In this document: positions 1 to 10,836 of the stretch, piece by piece | How the letters are laid out: the number at the start of each line of letters is the position of its first letter | Position numbering within the stretch: the first letter of the stretch is position 1 | Source of the DNA: Arthonia radiata | Taxonomy: Eukaryota > Ascomycota > Arthoniomycetes > Arthoniales > Arthoniaceae | Direction: 5' to 3' | NCBI GenBank assembly: GCA_002989075.1 | Contig: PSQN01000004.1 | Span: 248,001-312,000, forward strand | DNA: 64,000 nt | The notes under the pieces: generated by a model | Told to the model about the DNA's origin: nothing | The model's database searches: none | What the model saw: the letters and a program-made list of their open reading frames with translations, nothing else | Translations under genes and position numbers: made by a program

Positions 1-571
1 GTCCTAGCGGCCTGCATTCCGACTCTCAGCCCGCTCGTCCGCGCTCTCCACGGTCGCACAAAGCAGTCTTTTAGCGGCGGCAAGTCCGGTGGCTCACCTT
101 TCCCATCATGGAATCCACTCAAGAACGTATCCCGAAACTCGAAGCACCACCGGCTCACCGAAGACGAGGAGCGCATGAACCCGCAACGTTCCGACATCGA
201 GCTTGGTGGCTACGGCAAGAACGGTGTCAACGTGCAATCGGCCGGCGCGCAGGACCTAGTCAATGCATTAAACTCCGCACCACCAGGTAGGCGACGAGAT
301 TTGGAGAGCTCGCCGCCGAGTGATGATGACCTGGATCTGGGGGTGAATCCGCTGGGAGAGCAGAGGTAAGGATTTCCGTCATTGCGCCCAGCTTCAGCTG
401 GTATTATTTGCTCGGGCTCTAACGTATGGGTACAGTCACGCCTGGGCAGGCAAGCCTAATAGTTCTCGTGGACCAGTTCCAAACACGCGCCCCCATCAGA
501 TGCGCGACCCTTCAGGGATTGTCCGCAACGTGGAGGTATCAGTGAGCACTGAACCGGCAGCGCATCGATGA
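1..571 (+). CDS. PTH11-type integral membrane protein, C-terminal part
   Basis: The 5' part lies outside the window. The open frame from base 1 begins with a CIPTLSPLVRAL-like stretch, which matches the end of the last membrane helix in fungal PTH11/rhodopsin-domain proteins (typically C-x-PT-x-x-PL). A polar cytoplasmic tail follows, with an IELGGYGKNG segment and an acidic SDDDLDL patch. The frame appears to stop at 367-369, but a good donor at 366 (AG|GTAAGG) and acceptor at 435 (GTACAG) remove 70 bases. This gives a further 45 codons ending in a GIVRNVEVSV segment, the usual closing motif of this family, with stop at 569-571. Known members are seven-helix surface proteins, some acting in surface or carbon sensing. 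The ligand cannot be told from this fragment. Confidence 0.7.
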
Positions 572-641
572 TAGCTTGCACTATTTAGATAAGTCGCCGA
601 GCGCGCAGCACGCCAGATACCCCCTCCGGCAACGCCGTCCC

Positions 642-978
642 TCAATGTGGACGCATGCAGTAGGCGTTAGCAATACCGAAGGGGACCCAAGAGTCTCGCT
701 GGCCCGCATCGGGAGGTCTCAAGCGCTCATAAGATACCAATAGCCACTTGAGCGTAGCGTCTACAAGGACTGTACGATAGAAAAAGGCTGAGCATGCCTA
801 TCATAACCACAGAGATGGTTGAGCGTAGAACATAAGAAGTACAATAAGACAATAGAAGACATCTACCACTTACATCTCTCCTCCGCTCATCGAGCACGTC
901 ACACGCGCCTCGCGCCGAGCACACCAATGCGTCCACGATCAACTCAATCGCCTGATCAGCCCTCTTCAGCAAGGCCAT
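642..978 (-). CDS. Small two-exon hypothetical protein
   Basis: I do not recognise this protein. Exon 1 (978-874) encodes 35 residues starting MALLKRADQAIEL and ends at a consensus GTAAGT donor. An acceptor at 798-799 (ATGATAG) restores the same phase and opens 51 more codons to a stop at 642-644, giving an 86-residue product. The intron is 76 bases. The product has four cysteines (two in exon 1) and no clear signal peptide. It converges on the PTH11-like gene with a gap of about 70 bases. The support is the phase-matched junction alone, so it could be chance. Confidence 0.35.
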
Positions 979-1749
979 AGAGCCATCTCAGGCGTGCCCA
1001 TCGAAGCCCATCAAAGCACCTTCACATGGACCGTGTGCGTAACACCCTCCTCACCCTTCTCGTGCTCACCTTCCTTATGGGGTGCATTGAATACGATATC
1101 ACCACTGGCAACAGACCCAGGATGGCTTCTGCGCTGAAGTCAGGACCCACCCAGCTACAGCGTCGGCTTCGACTCACACAACACGCAACCCCATCTTTCT
1201 CATGGACTGACAACCCGTCTCTTCTCTCAACTCTTTCAACAGCTCTTCGTGCTCTGGTATCCGCAGTGCTTTCATCAGTATATGCTGCCAGTAGGCGTCT
1301 GTACCGAAGACGAGGGTCTCGGCCTTAGCCCAGCGTTTAGAAATCATGGCAGATAGGTTACCACGGGGTATCAGCTAAGGTAAGGATGAAGTGGCCCTGG
1401 CAGCAGCAGCAGCAGCAGCAGCAACAAGCTTCGGCGAAAGAGGTGATGGGCAAGTGAAGATGAGACTGAAACGCGGGCTTGGGTAGGATGGGAAGGCCAG
1501 ATCACCTCGCAGATAGGTACAAAAACAGACTCGCGCTTCCCGCGTGCGATATTGAAGTGCCGACGTATCGACAACACTCAATAATGGAATGCACAGTCCG
1601 AACTCGAGATGACTGCATCCATGACCCTCGTGATTGGTATGCACTGAGCAGACTAAGCAGAGGAGCGATACTGCCATGCATGAAAGGCTCATCACTTCTA
1701 TACCTCCCTGAAGACCATGAAGCCTACACAATCCCGTACGAGATGACAT
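979..1749. other. Intergenic, no convincing gene
   Basis: Short open frames occur on both strands but none has a family motif or a paired splice structure. The only landmark is a (CAG)7 microsatellite at 1401-1421, followed by two CAA triplets. Confidence 0.5.
1401..1421. repeat. (CAG)7 microsatellite
   Basis: Seven perfect CAG triplets, followed directly by two CAA triplets. It lies in apparent non-coding DNA. It creates a run of leucine or alanine codons in spurious minus-strand frames. Confidence 0.9.
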
Positions 1750-2072
1750 CTACTTCTCCGGCACTTCAACCTCATATACCGTCGCCGCTGCCCTGATCAG
1801 ATTTGAGCCCTTCCACTTCGACGCCTCGACTTTGTACCGTCCGTGCAGCGTGCCCTCGGGGTGCTCCCTATCAATAGATCAACACCACGCACGTAGATCT
1901 TGAAGCATGTGCGCTGGACTCACTTCACGCCTATTCTCATCTTGCTGACATTGCAGTTCAAGTCCGCCTCCATCTGCTTCCGCGGCTCAGCGTCCGCTGG
2001 GAGGGAGTTCAGGTAGTCGTGTACGGCTTTGCGGTGGTGGTCGTGCGTGAAGACGGATTTCACTATATTCAT
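1750..2072 (-). CDS. Small two-exon hypothetical protein, 88 residues
   Basis: The family is not recognised. Exon 1 (2072-1924) begins MNIVKSVFTHDHHRKAVHD. The GTGAGT donor at 1923 and the acceptor at 1868-1869 (TTGATAG) remove 56 bases and join K-E-H-P-E-G in frame. Exon 2 (1867-1750) ends at a TAG after EVEVPEK. The product is hydrophilic, with no signal peptide or membrane segment. It has a helical, charged N-terminal half and a C-terminal half that reads like beta strands (HGRYKVEASKWKG). The clean splice and even composition suggest a real gene. Nothing in the neighbourhood gives a function. Confidence 0.5.
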
Positions 2073-2810
2073 GGTGAGCCAGAAGCGCGGCTGTGTATGG
2101 CACGTGTAGGTAAATGAGTGTGTGAGGAAGTTTGAGTGGTAAGTTGGGGTACGGAGGATCTGATGCGGTACGGTAGGTGAATACCTCCAGCGAGACTTAA
2201 AAACACATCAACTGACACGAGAGTGTTGCTGTGTAGACGTGTCATGTCTACCACCTGCTGCGTCTGCGCGGGACACCGATCGATGACTGAGATCGACTCG
2301 CAGATCGCACTAAATGCGGTTTAGACTGCGACTGGGCACCACGACCTGAGCATGGTCAATCTAAGAACGCAACCACCGGAAAACCGTACTGTACGAGCAA
2401 TACCAAGACAGACGACATGTTAAACGAATCGTCATCGTAGAGCTTCTATCGACATGAGCCGAGACTACTACAGGAATTGGCTCCGCTGACGTACCTCTGA
2501 CGAGCTTGGAGATGGCTGCGGAGTTGCGTAACATAAGGAAGGTATACGAATTGCCAGTAATATCGGCTTCACGCTTGTAGACTGGTTCGACCACCGTGGC
2601 GCACGAGATCCGGCCAACAAGCGATGCATACATTGAGTCGGCTTCTCGAGTCCATCGATACCTGGGCTTACCGGTGCTACTATATCTATTGAAGACACGA
2701 TCTATACATCTAAGAATTGTAAATGAGAATCAAAGAGGAGCATCTACGTGATAGTAAGGAAGATTTGAGGACACCTGTGTCCGCCCAGGTCCTTGGAAAT
2801 GTGGACTGTA
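2073..2810. other. Intergenic with one exon-like minus-strand block
   Basis: A minus-strand block from an ATG at 2633 to a GTACGT donor after 2495 encodes about 46 residues that look coding (it includes READITGNSYTF). I could not find a convincing in-frame continuation or upstream exon, so it may be a relic. The rest shows nothing. Confidence 0.3.
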
Positions 2811-3936
2811 TTACACCTCATCCATTGTGGTTCGCTTTATTGGCTGAAGTGGTACCATCGGTGCGGTCTCTTGCCTCGTAAAAAGTGGGTCGTCCTTTAT
2901 AATTCCACCTGACCTGTTGACCTGGATATCGTAATACACCATGGCGAAGGAGACCACAAACACAAACACCGCCATACTGTGTTTCACGTTTTCCGCCGTG
3001 GCCGGAAGCTTCAGAGGGCACAAATCCCAGAAAGATACGGAACAATTGCAGACGCATGCGAAAGCCTTGCTGGTCGTCCCGATTATGGCCAGGATGTGCC
3101 GCCGTCCGCACTCGAGCGGCCGGTCAATGAGAATAACGCTTGAGGCCGCGATTGTAACTGCGCTATTGAAAGGGTCACCGGCGACCTTTTCTGCTTTGGG
3201 CTTGAGGTGATTGAGAGCGCTTTGTGCAAGTACAGCGCTCTGGTACGCTTTCTTCTTTTCGTGGTTTTAGAACGTCTTTCACACGCTCGAGATCGCTGAG
3301 GCTTTTAGACTTTCTTAGGCCTCAGCTCGCACAGTTCATGAGCGCCAGCCTCCCTGCTCTCCAACGATTAGAAGCCCGGAGCACAGATAATGCACAGCCG
3401 TTGAACGCAACTCACCAATTACCATTTGAATCCGTGTACATATACAATACTCGAGTTTTCTTCGCTGGATTGAGCTCCTAGCAACAGCTGTAAGTTCCTT
3501 GAGTCGTATTCGTACCACCTCTAAATCCACGTGGCAAGTCACTGTCAGGTAATACTTCATAACTTACTTTGATCAACGCTCTTTTCAATGGCCGCCCCGT
3601 GATCTTGTGGAAGTCTTCTTTGAATGTAGGCTCATCTCTATGAATGATTGCGGCGAACTCGTCACGGCTGGCTTCCCACTCTGCGTCTGTCAACTGGTTC
3701 CAATTGTCGTTGTGGACATATATCTGTAGATAAGTTCCGCCATAAAAGGTTCTGGGGCTTTGCGTCGGATAATCGAATAACGGTCGCATATCGTATTTGG
3801 TGTAGACTTCCTCGTGACGCCTGGAGTGTAAGTATTTCGTGTCAAGCTTGCGGAATACGCTATGGGATTCCTTGTTCCAGCCAAGGGCTGTATGTTTCGG
3901 TAAGTCACTCGTTGCTGTGCTTTCTGGAGTAGCCAT
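2811..3936 (-). CDS. Probable multi-exon hypothetical membrane protein (middle uncertain)
   Basis: Two coding-like blocks lie on one strand. The 5' block (ATG at 3936; exon to 3568) encodes 123 residues starting MATPESTATSDLPKHTALG. A GTAAGT donor at 3567 and an acceptor at 3488 remove 80 bases, and the frame then runs about 22 residues to a TAA at 3419. The 3' block (about 3240-2811) is open for about 140 residues but has no early methionine. It is hydrophobic, with two or three possible membrane segments including a VKHSMAVFVFVVSFAMVYY helix, and it ends TTMDEV. A donor inside exon 2 (GTATAT near 3450) and an acceptor near 3242 (ACCAG, with a CTAAAAC branch site upstream) would join them in phase as one protein of about 280 residues. 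Alternatively they are two genes. I recognise no family. Confidence 0.45.
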
Positions 3937-4903
3937 TGTGTTGTTGGGTGTTGAAGGCGGTAGATTGCGCGCGAAAAAAGATTGCCGTGGAATACTTATT
4001 ATGCAGCTGATAAATGCGGGATGAGTAAGTATACATGCTTGTGTGCTGCTACTGGCCAGCTGTCACATAACGCTGGTGAGTACTACTCCGGCGCTTGGAG
4101 ATAGACAGCTGGTCAGCGTCCCTTCAGACACTGAGTATCCGTTTGCATACCGACGGTCGTAGGCCCTAAGCGCCAACACATCTTCTTGCCCATGCTGTTA
4201 CCAGAGGTGGACCCGTGCTCGAGATGCGGTTGGGGGCTACGACCATCGATACTGGGTATGCAGAGGGATACAGGTCGGCTACAGTCTTAGCAAATCTCAG
4301 CTCGAGAGGGCCAAAAGCTGACTTGGAGTACACCTCATCTTGACACCAGGGCGCACGCAGATATTTCCCACCGCCCCGGGCCTCACGATTACCTAAGTCC
4401 TCCGACGAGGCACCCCTTTTCTTCGCCGCGCTCTAGCGGGAAACTCTTCATGAATGCTTCCTAGGTTCGCGCTCGACCCAGGTTTCTGGAAGTTGTGCTT
4501 GTCCTCGGAGGAGGGGCCAGCGTAGAGTGGGTAATGTCTTCTGCTATGTCCGGCGGCCACGTTTGGTGTTTTGGAGAGGAATTGGGATTTCCGGGCTCCA
4601 GCCGAGATTTTGGCCCCACACCAGCCCCATTGTGCCACCACCATCCGACCATCAGACTCTGTCATCTCCTCCACTTGTCGCGTCTGCGCGAAAAACTGTC
4701 CGTCTGACTGAGACAAGCTCAGGTCCTGCATGCGACTGGTTGGACACATCGCGAGACGACGCAACCCGTGTGACTAGATACGAGCAAGTTTATTCAGTTT
4801 GTGTACTCTTCCTCCACGACCGCTACCAGCGATTCCAACGCCACGCTAAATATTACACAAGCAATAATGCCTTTGCTGGATCCAATGTAAGCCACAGCCT
4901 GAC
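3937..4903. other. Intergenic, no gene seen
   Basis: About 970 bases between the orphan gene above and the 3' end of NUP159. Several frames are open for 60-125 codons on both strands around 4390-4900. They overlap one another, have no recognisable motif and no splice support, and I treat them as chance. Confidence 0.5.
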
Positions 4904-7900
4904 TTAAGCCTTCGTCGCATTCCTCACTTTTGGTCCTCTCGCCACGATTTGGTCCCTGAACATACCCAGTACCTGCCTCCGATTTTCCTGCTTGTCGATG
5001 AAGCCTTCAAGCTCCGCAGGCGACAAGCCTGACAAGTTCGTCCTGCCGCCACCATTGGTTGAGCCTCCTCGAATGGCCAGCGCTCTAGTGCTGCGCGCCA
5101 AATCCTCGTCCTCCGCGTTGTTTTCACGCTTCACCATCACTCCGTCCGCTTCATCGTCTTCCTCATCCGAGTACGTGAGCGCATAGCTCGAGCTCTTCGT
5201 ACCCCGCGGTCTACGATCTGCGCCACGGATGCTCTTGCGCGGCGATGGTGTTTCGCTAGCACGTACGCTCCGTCTACCACCGTCACCTAGACTGATGCGG
5301 CTCAAGCTCTTGCCCAAATCGTCCTCGCTGATCTTGCTGCCTCTTCGCATCTTCTTGAGCCGCGCCTCTAGTAAGTCGACGTCTCCACGCTTCATCTCAG
5401 CCATGCGGGTCATTTTCGCTATCGTATTGACAACAGCTTCAACCGTAGGCACTTCTCGAGCCTCGCCACGTTCCATGCCTCCGTTCTTGGCTTCTTGCGC
5501 AACGACCTTGGCGCGGAGGAGTGATGTGGCTTCCTCAGCTTGAGCAACTAAAGTCTGAACTTTTGAATACTGTTTGCGAAGGTCACGGAGAACGGCTGAT
5601 TGCTGTGTGCTGAGCTTCGGCTTCGCCCTACCAGATTGTGAAAAAGGGTCTTCGCCGTTGAGCAAGGACTGGATCTCAGAGACGGCATGCGCGACCTCCT
5701 GCCGCTTATTACGTATCGACACAGTCTCGCGATGGATGTCCCTCAGCTCCAATAGCGTATCGCGCACGTTCTGAGGTCGGTCAGCGTCGAGATTGCTGGC
5801 GAGATCCTTCTGCAGGATGCCCAGGTCGTCAATCTCAGTCAGTGTCCATGAGTCTTGCCGTTCAGGCTCGAGGTCCTCGACGTCATGCTCGCGTTGCTTG
5901 TAGAGCTCTTCGTGGCCTTTGATAAACTCGCCAAGTGTTTTTGCGTTCATGCCCAATGTATCCACCATGCTGTTGCCGTCTCTGTATAAACGTTCAACCT
6001 GGGATGCTATGCTAGTACCACCAACTGAGTCCACATAATCGGTATGCGCGATGAAGTCCTTAAGCTTCTTTGACGCCTTGAGCGGACGCTCGAGATCCTC
6101 CTGCATGCGATCTTCGGTTTCCTGTGCCGCACTGAAATCCACACTAGGGACACGGGGCGCAGGAGCAGGTGTTCGAGTAGCAGGTGTCGCCGTTGGCGTA
6201 GGGGAATCTCTGGCGGGTGTGATTTGGTTTGCGAGGTTTGAAGTTGGCTTGCGTGGGGTCGGAGCAAACGTTGTTGGAACAGGGCTAGACGCCGCGCGAT
6301 CAGGTGAAGGCGCAGCAAGACGGATTGGGGATGCACTACTCCTTCTTGTTGGCGAGGCAATACGGCGTCCACCCGGCGGTTGCTGGCGGACCGGGCTGGG
6401 TGAGCGAGGGGACTCGCCACCCGGTGGCTTGAAGAAGACCGGAGGTTTTGTCATATTGGTGGTGGGTGTTTGACCAAAAGAGATGCTACCTGTAGGTGTT
6501 CCTGAGTCGCCACCAAACATAGAAGGCTTTTGTGGTGTGGGCTGGACTGGTGACTTTTGACGTGGCCATGTGCCAGCTTTATTGAGGTCAATAGTAGGAT
6601 CGGCTTCAGTGACGATGGATCTTGTGGGGGACGGTGGCATGGACCTCTCAGCTTCGACAATCTCGGGCTCACTGCCTGCTGGAGATGGCTCAGACCTATC
6701 ATCCCTTCCGTCGTCTCGATCCTTTGTGGGCGTCTGTTCGGCAGTCTTGGGGGTGGTGGATTCGTCATTGTCAGAATGCTTCAACGCTGGCTTTTCGGGT
6801 GTCTTCGCAGCTTGAGGTACTTCCTTATCCGCTTTTGGCGAAGGCGGCAAAGCAGCTGGTGATGGTGTAGGTGGTGGAATATCCGCTGAAGGCTCTGATA
6901 CGTTAGGTTCTGAAGGCTTGGTCGAGAAGTCTGGCGGTAAAGGGGCGTCGTCTACGGGCTCTTCTTTGATCTTAGGCGTCTCGGCGGGGCTCTCGGGCGC
7001 TTTTGAAGGCTCGTCTTTCTTCTCGCCAAAGCCTAATTCGGATATGCCTGAGCCGAACACATTATCGGCCTTCTTGTCCATATCCATATCAGCGTCTTCC
7101 CCTTGGGCCTTATTTGTTGCAGGCTTTAAACTGCCGCTAGTATTGTTCGATAGAGATGGCGTCGCCCATGGCGAGGCATCACTGCCGAGGCCTGACGGCT
7201 TCCCAAAGCTGCCGGTGCCAAAGCTGGAGCCGATCGTCATGGTTGATCCACTACTTGGTTGCTGATTGAAGGCAAGAGGCTTCTCGTCTTTCTTCTCCGG
7301 CTGACCGAATCCCCAACCAGTCTGCTGATTTGATGCTTGGCCGAATGTCGAGTTGCCAAAAGAAGCGGTCTCCGGTGATTTCTTCCCAAACAAAGAGGTT
7401 GTTTCAGCGTTCTTGTTGATATTACCAAATGGCGAAGAGGAGCCTGTATCTTTGTTCACCGCAAAGGCTCCAAACGGTGATGCTTTACCAGCATCGTTAC
7501 CTTGGCTCGTGACTTTTCCGAATGGTGATGCGTTCGACGTGGAGTTGCCGCCAAATACTTTGTTCGCACCACCCAACGCCGATGCAGAACCGAAAGCTGG
7601 TTGCGCAGGTGTAGATTGAGCACCAAAGGCCGGCTGTGAGGGCGCGCCAAAAGCCGGCGCACCAAACCCAGACTGTCCGAAGGCCGGGCCCTTTTGCTGA
7701 GAGCCCCACGGCGAAGCGCCGCCCCCCAAAGACTGTGCAGGGGCTGCAGTTGGAGTCTTGAAAGCAGAGAACCCAGATTGTCCAAACGCAGGTTGCGATG
7801 GTGCCGGTGTTGCGGGCGTTGTTGGTTGAGCAGGAGCTGCAGGAGCTTCATTCATACCTCTGTAGATCTTATTCTGAAGAATGGCTTCATTGTAGATGAA

Positions 7901-9277
7901 CCACCATGCGGACAGGATGCCCTCGTGATTCAACACCATGATCGCCGGAACAGAATGCGGCGCTTGCTCAAGCGCATCCGTCTGCTGTGGTATAGGGCGC
8001 TTCACCCGCTCGTCGGGAGAAAAGTCAAATGCCATGCCCAAAGCTGACGGGTCTTCCATTGCCATGTCATCACCGACAGAGCCGTTGAGCTGTGCTCGTC
8101 GAGAGTCCTCTGACAGAGTGACGGGTGCATAGTTGTTGGCTGTGTTGGGAGCGTCTCGGGAAAGTGGTGTTGCCGAGTTGGCTATAAGACCGACGTCTGG
8201 GCCACACGTGGTGGTGACAAACAAGGCGTCTTTGAGATTTGGCTCATATGCACGCAACCTGCTGATGAAGTAGTGTGGTGGCTGACGCAGTTGACCAAAC
8301 GGCGCAAGAGGTTCGTTCGCGAGCTTGCGGAACGAGAAGGTGTTCTCCTGCTTCGTCACAATGAATGTCCTCAGGTCCATCGCATCTACGTTCGAGTTGT
8401 ATATAATGAAGAAGCTCGTGTTGTCCAGCCACAGCATTGATGCAACATGACAGTTATCGTACTTCGGATCATTGGTAGGTGGAGGTTTTGGTATTGTCGC
8501 TTTGACTGTTCCATCGGGGGTGAGGTGGACTGCAGTGCCATCTTCGAGCCCTGCGACAATGTGTTTGCCTTTGGCGCTCCATGAGCAGCAGCTGACGCCG
8601 CCATCTCTGAGCAGTGGGCTTCCTTGACTGCTGTTTTGCAGATTTCGGTCCTTCATGTTTGCGATCACGAGTTTGCCGTCGCTCAGAACCACAGCAAACA
8701 AATGACCTTGGTCTTCAGCCGGATTTGCAATCAATGCTCGAACCGAGATGTCATTGGTGCCGATCTGGAACGCATGCTGGGTATTGTTCTGCTTGATTGA
8801 TGCTGTCTCGTAGACCTGCAAGCCACCACCACTCTCAGCTGATATCACCAAGTACTTTTCATCAGATGAGAAAGCGACTTGGCACACCCTTGTGGGCAAG
8901 TCAATGGTCATAGAGCGTGACAACGTCTTGACCGTCTCTTCCTGGCCGTCTGTCCGCGCAAGATCCGTCCGTACGTCCTTCGTCTGGGCGATGACGAGCT
9001 TGTTGGGGTCCGCCGCTGCCAACAGCCCATTCCGTGAAGCAACCGAGAACAGTGAGGCGGTCGGGGGAGGTAGTGCATCGGTCGGCCATTGAGTCGGCAG
9101 GATGCGCAGAGGCCTTGCGTCTCCGTTGAGAGAGACGAACCCCACATTCTCCGTAATTACTTCGTCGAGAGGATCTGATGGCCTGGCTTGCCCACCTCCG
9201 CCCGACATCAGTGGGTTACTACTCCCAAACATCCCCGCTGCCATCTTGGGTGTGTAACCAGACTGCGTTCTGATCAT
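4904..9277 (-). CDS. NUP159: FG-repeat nucleoporin Nup159 (Nup146/NUP214 family)
   Basis: Component of the cytoplasmic side of the nuclear pore. In yeast it anchors the RNA helicase Dbp5 through an N-terminal beta-propeller and joins the Nup82 complex through a C-terminal helical region. The same architecture is visible. Residues from about 40 to 420 have propeller-like strands (FSSDEKYLVISAE, LRDGGVSCCSWSAKG). About 500-750 is an FG domain with many FGxxxFG, SPFG and FGQ units. A long acidic, Pro/Ser/Thr-rich linker follows, then charged coiled-coil helices from about 1080 to the end. The unspliced frame runs on to 9631, but that extension is low-complexity 5' sequence. I choose Met at 9277 (MIRTQSG; 1457 residues). 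Met at 9244 (MAAGMFGSSN) is equally possible. It diverges from PUP1. Confidence 0.9.
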   Translation of the reverse strand: MIRTQSGYTPKMAAGMFGSSNPLMSGGGGQARPSDPLDEVITENVGFVSLNGDARPLRILPTQWPTDALPPPTASLFSVASRNGLLAAADPNKLVIAQTKDVRTDLARTDGQEETVKTLSRSMTIDLPTRVCQVAFSSDEKYLVISAESGGGLQVYETASIKQNNTQHAFQIGTNDISVRALIANPAEDQGHLFAVVLSDGKLVIANMKDRNLQNSSQGSPLLRDGGVSCCSWSAKGKHIVAGLEDGTAVHLTPDGTVKATIPKPPPTNDPKYDNCHVASMLWLDNTSFFIIYNSNVDAMDLRTFIVTKQENTFSFRKLANEPLAPFGQLRQPPHYFISRLRAYEPNLKDALFVTTTCGPDVGLIANSATPLSRDAPNTANNYAPVTLSEDSRRAQLNGSVGDDMAMEDPSALGMAFDFSPDERVKRPIPQQTDALEQAPHSVPAIMVLNHEGILSAWWFIYNEAILQNKIYRGMNEAPAAPAQPTTPATPAPSQPAFGQSGFSAFKTPTAAPAQSLGGGASPWGSQQKGPAFGQSGFGAPAFGAPSQPAFGAQSTPAQPAFGSASALGGANKVFGGNSTSNASPFGKVTSQGNDAGKASPFGAFAVNKDTGSSSPFGNINKNAETTSLFGKKSPETASFGNSTFGQASNQQTGWGFGQPEKKDEKPLAFNQQPSSGSTMTIGSSFGTGSFGKPSGLGSDASPWATPSLSNNTSGSLKPATNKAQGEDADMDMDKKADNVFGSGISELGFGEKKDEPSKAPESPAETPKIKEEPVDDAPLPPDFSTKPSEPNVSEPSADIPPPTPSPAALPPSPKADKEVPQAAKTPEKPALKHSDNDESTTPKTAEQTPTKDRDDGRDDRSEPSPAGSEPEIVEAERSMPPSPTRSIVTEADPTIDLNKAGTWPRQKSPVQPTPQKPSMFGGDSGTPTGSISFGQTPTTNMTKPPVFFKPPGGESPRSPSPVRQQPPGGRRIASPTRRSSASPIRLAAPSPDRAASSPVPTTFAPTPRKPTSNLANQITPARDSPTPTATPATRTPAPAPRVPSVDFSAAQETEDRMQEDLERPLKASKKLKDFIAHTDYVDSVGGTSIASQVERLYRDGNSMVDTLGMNAKTLGEFIKGHEELYKQREHDVEDLEPERQDSWTLTEIDDLGILQKDLASNLDADRPQNVRDTLLELRDIHRETVSIRNKRQEVAHAVSEIQSLLNGEDPFSQSGRAKPKLSTQQSAVLRDLRKQYSKVQTLVAQAEEATSLLRAKVVAQEAKNGGMERGEAREVPTVEAVVNTIAKMTRMAEMKRGDVDLLEARLKKMRRGSKISEDDLGKSLSRISLGDGGRRSVRASETPSPRKSIRGADRRPRGTKSSSYALTYSDEEDDEADGVMVKRENNAEDEDLARSTRALAIRGGSTNGGGRTNLSGLSPAELEGFIDKQENRRQVLGMFRDQIVARGPKVRNATKA

Positions 9278-9873
9278 GGGCCGACTATGGAGATCGCATG
9301 TTGATCGAGAGCTTCGCGGTCGCACCAAACGGCGCTTTGCCTCTCGCCAGCAGTGAACCAGGGGAGAAGGAAGTAGGCCCAGTCCCAGTTGTGAGCGAGA
9401 GATTGATAGAGCAGCGCCGACCAGCGAAGGTGCGCTTGAGATCGCCTGGCGTGTTTTTGTGCGTCTGTCTGCAAAACTTCTAGCGCAGAAATTGACGGAG
9501 ATCGATGAAGAGCCTGGGATATGTAAATCAACCTTCGTACAAATTGTAGAACAGCTGTTGAAGCAATGATCGCGTTTGAGAGGTAACGGACGCGACTGAT
9601 CCGAGATGAAGATCAGGCAACAAGGCAGCAATCTCTTGGCAGAAATCTCTTGGCATCCGTTTGGTCGCGCGTCGTCTCAGGCAGCTCAGAGCTTTATCAT
9701 CACCCTCGCCGGCCTTCTTCGCCAGTCGTGCAGCTTTTGGTACGCTGGGAACTATTGAAGCTAGCAGAACACGTCGAGATCAAGTATTAAGGGTCCAGTC
9801 AATCTCAACGCTCCAGCTTCTCCGTCCCCACTCATACAATTCCACTTCGATCTCTCCCGCCTCTCATCCCAAC
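9278..9873. promoter_or_regulatory. Shared NUP159/PUP1 divergent promoter region
   Basis: About 600 bases separate the two start codons, which point away from each other, so both 5' leaders and promoters must lie here. No TATA box or named operator stands out. The sequence just before PUP1 is pyrimidine-rich (CTCTCCC, TCTCATCCC), as is usual near fungal transcription starts. Confidence 0.5.
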
Positions 9874-10761
9874 ATGCCTGGCCTAGACTTTTCCAATCAT
9901 GATCGCAATGCAGCTCTCCATGCCCGCGGCGTTCCATTACCGAAAGCCACGAGCACAGGCACCACTATCGTTGGATGTTTGTACGACGGCGGAGTTGTGG
10001 TAAGCACCAGACAATAGTCTCTTATTCGGAGTCCGTAGGCTTACGAAAACGCTTAGATCGCAGCGGACACACGTGCTACATCAGGACCTATCGTTGCGGA
10101 CAAGAATTGTGAAAAGCTACATTATATCGCCCCTCAGATATGGTGTGCAGGTGCAGGCACAGCAGCGGACACCGAGTTCACGACCGCCCTCATGTCCTCC
10201 AACCTTGAACTCCACTCACTATCAACGGGTCGAAAGCCGCGCGTCGTAACAGTGATGACGATGCTGAAGCAACATCTCTTCCGATACCAGGGCTATATCG
10301 GCGCTTACTTGGTCGTCGCGGGCGTGGACCCGACTGGCGCACACCTCTTCACAGTCCACGCTCACGGTAGCACAGACAAGCTTCCATACGTGACGATGGG
10401 TTCTGGTTCGTTGGCCGCAATGTCAGTATTCGAGACGCAATGGAAACCAAAGATGTCAAAAGACGAGGCTGTGGAGCTGGCAAGACAGGCAATTCGCTCA
10501 GGCATCTTCAACGACTTGGGCTCTGGATCCAATGTTGATGTGGCGATCATCACGAACGAGAAGACGACACTCTTGCGCAACATGGACATTGCCAACCCGA
10601 GAGAAAAGAAGCAGCGAGATTATCGATTCCAGAAGGGCAGCACTGCCTGGCTGGCCGAGCGCATCATTCGGAAGGAGGACATTGGGAAATACGTCACGGT
10701 GCACGAGCTGGCAGAGGGTCAAGAGGGCGCCGCTGGCGAGAAGATGGACATCGACACATGA
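9874..10761 (+). CDS. PUP1: 20S proteasome subunit beta-2 (Pup1)
   Basis: Catalytic beta-2 subunit of the 20S core, responsible for trypsin-like cleavage. The propeptide is removed before a TGTTIVG motif, leaving Thr30 (just after Gly29) as the N-terminal nucleophile. Conserved blocks include [48 protein letters not shown] and [10 protein letters not shown]. There are two exons: 9874-9999, then a 57-base intron (GTAAGC donor, GCTTAG acceptor), then 10057-10761. The join V-V|I-A-A-D-T-R is exactly the family sequence. The product is 276 residues, within the family range, with a slightly long charged tail (GEKMDIDT). Its 3' end faces the next gene at a distance of 75 bases. Confidence 0.97.
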
Positions 10762-10836
10762 GCAGGAATGTATCTTCAACGCCATCAAAGAATGGCTCTG
10801 TACTACTAATGCATTCATCGAATGGTCCATCCCCCA

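Noticed and set aside
9278-9631. N-terminal extension of the NUP159 frame
   Set aside because: About 118 residues without any similarity to the family, reading through what must be the divergent promoter region and leader.
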